This document shows positions 5,175 through 6,219 of a DNA stretch of 6,219 nt, piece by piece; the stretch's first letter is position 1; the number at the start of each line of letters is the position of its first letter. A program made the position numbers and the translations under genes. The DNA lies in the NCBI GenBank assembly GCA_027080315.1, contig JALWSI010000119.1, positions 1 to 6,219 on the forward strand, in the 5' to 3' direction. The stretch comes from a bacterium (GTDB lineage: Bacteria > Thermosulfidibacterota > Thermosulfidibacteria > Thermosulfidibacterales > JALWSI01). Under the pieces are notes generated by a model. It had not been told where the DNA came from, did no database searches, and saw only the letters and a program-made list of their open reading frames with translations.

Positions 5175-6219
5175 TCAAAATTGGCGGGGACCATTATGGC
5201 ACAATTCTATGGCATCTTCAATCCTCTTCACGCCTTTGAGCTTTACACGCTTAGATCCTTTCCACTCTAACTGGTCTAAGCTCTTGTGGGGAAGCACTAC
5301 CTTCTTGAATCCCATACGAACCGCTTCCTGGATGCGCTGAATGGTTCCTGGTACCATTCTAACCTCGCCTCCGAGTCCCACCTCTCCAAAGATGACCCCG
5401 TGGTTGAGAAAGGGGGTCTTCAACCACGAGGATACCATCGCCATTGCTATGGCGAGATCCGCGGCAGGTTCGCTAAGCCTTATTCCCCCTGGTACGTTAA
5501 TGTAGATATCGCAATGCGAAAGGTGGAATCCCGCAACCTTCTCCAGCACAGCAGCCACCAGCGCCACCCTGTTGGCATCTGCTCCCATGATCACCCTTTT
5601 GGGTATCCCTGAAGACTCGTTACTCACCAAGGCCTGCACCTCTAAAAGCAAGGGGCTATTGCCCTCAAGGGAGGCTGTAACAACAGAGCCAGGGGTGTTT
5701 GGGGTACGGTCTTTCAAGAAGAGCTGCGAAGGGTTGTCTATCTCCTTCAACCCCCTTTTGGTCATAACCAGAACCGCCATCTCCAAGGTAGGACCGTAGC
5801 GGTTTTTGGAGACCCTGAGGATCCGGGTTGCCCCTCCCCCTTCCCCCTCCATTCTCAAAACCACATCCACCATGTGCTCCATGCTCTTGGGTCCAGCTAA
5901 GGAGCCGTCTTTTGTTATGTGTCCCACAACGATTCCTGTTATTCCCTCTCTTTTGGAGATCTCCATGAGCCTTGAGGTGCACTGACACACCTGTGAGACG
6001 GAGCCAGGGCCCCCTCCTGCATCCTCAACATAGACCATCTGGATAGAGTCAAGCACGAATAGCTGGGGTTTAACAGAGAGAAGGGCCTCCTCAAGCACCT
6101 CCATTGAGCGTTCGGAAACAACCAGGATCTTTTCTGAAAGGGCGTTGAGACGAGAGGACCTCACCTGAACCTGATCCACCGTTTCCTCCGCCGAGATGTA
6201 GAGAACCTTCAGCTCCTTT
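5175..6219 (-). CDS. radA: DNA repair/recombination ATPase RadA (Sms), 5' end outside window
   Basis: The frame is open to the window edge and shows the last 347 residues. The N-terminal zinc finger and Walker A loop lie upstream of the window. RadA is a RecA-like, Lon-like ATPase that promotes branch migration during recombinational repair. Visible residues 5-13 (VLYISAEET) match the family's LYVSGEES. Further on are the Walker B strand LFVLDSIQ, VVGHITKDGSLAGPKSMEHMVD, the RadA-specific KNRYG (5793-5807; KNRFG is commoner) and the Lon-like C-terminal domain. The latter contains SSGIPKRVIMGADANRVALV, INVPGGIRLSEPAADLA and FGEVGLGGEVR. A start near 6179 is excluded: the GTG there is an internal Val codon and homology continues upstream. 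In this copy a Gly-rich run (EGEGGGAT) precedes RILR, where charged or polar residues are usual. It ends 15 bases before carD and is the first visible gene of the minus-strand operon. Confidence 0.96.
   Translation of the reverse strand, partial: KELKVLYISAEETVDQVQVRSSRLNALSEKILVVSERSMEVLEEALLSVKPQLFVLDSIQMVYVEDAGGGPGSVSQVCQCTSRLMEISKREGITGIVVGHITKDGSLAGPKSMEHMVDVVLRMEGEGGGATRILRVSKNRYGPTLEMAVLVMTKRGLKEIDNPSQLFLKDRTPNTPGSVVTASLEGNSPLLLEVQALVSNESSGIPKRVIMGADANRVALVAAVLEKVAGFHLSHCDIYINVPGGIRLSEPAADLAIAMAMVSSWLKTPFLNHGVIFGEVGLGGEVRMVPGTIQRIQEAVRMGFKKVVLPHKSLDQLEWKGSKRVKLKGVKRIEDAIELCHNGPRQF
5399..5428 (-). repeat. 9-bp inverted repeat inside radA
   Basis: The arms are CGTGGTTGA (5399-5407) and TCAACCACG (5420-5428) with a 12-base loop. 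It encodes part of the Lon-like domain (around SWLKTPFLNHG). By a rough count, one such 9-bp dyad is not unexpected by chance in a window this long. I list it as a visible structure without assigning a role. Confidence 0.55.
5831..5850 (-). other. Uninterrupted G-rich purine tract in radA coding strand
   Basis: The radA coding strand reads as runs of 2, 5, 5 and 4 G separated by one or two A. It encodes the EGEGGG stretch. A two-layer G-quadruplex, or a bulged three-layer one, is possible in mRNA or in the displaced strand. It is the longest pure purine/pyrimidine G-run cluster I noticed in the window. Confidence 0.5.

Noticed and set aside
6177-6179. GTG at 6177-6179 as a start codon for RadA
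   Set aside because: The frame stays open to the window edge and the residues upstream of it (VLYISAEET) match the RadA family, so this is an internal Val codon.

Overview
The window holds seven protein-coding genes, two of them cut by the window edges, in two convergent blocks that meet in a 120-base gap at 2239-2358. No RNA gene, mobile element, CRISPR array or phage-like gene is visible. Coding density is very high and every gene shows a recognisable family signature, so this is core-genome sequence rather than an accessory island.

Plus-strand block (1-2238): the 3' end of lpxK (lipid A 4'-kinase), then a specialised NusG-type transcription elongation factor 10 bases later, then a divergent LctP (lactate permease) family transporter 2 bases after that. 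Minus-strand block, read from 6219 down to 2359: radA (DNA recombination/repair ATPase, 5' end outside the window), a CarD/CdnL RNA polymerase-binding regulator, a membrane-anchored PIN-TRAM protein of the YacL type, and a fused ispDF gene for two steps of the MEP isoprenoid pathway. Gaps within this block are 15 bases, 1 base and an 8-base overlap, so it reads as one operon with probable translational coupling. No promoter is visible inside it.

The organism is a diderm bacterium (lipid A synthesis) that makes isoprenoids by the MEP route. The order radA - (regulator) - yacL - ispD - ispF is the one familiar from Firmicutes, where disA follows radA in Bacillus. Here carD directly follows radA. 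Heavy use of AGG/AGA arginine codons, a Firmicutes-like gene order and lipid A together make a Synergistota-like or similar anaerobic, possibly thermophilic, diderm lineage a reasonable guess. That assignment is inference and not secure.

I found no convincing undescribed system. The observations most worth a second look are two adjacent perfect 10-bp inverted repeats early in ispDF, a permease whose two LctP signature motifs are both altered, a shortened nucleotide-binding loop in IspD in the same area as the hairpins, and a NusG paralogue placed between a lipid A gene and a permease.
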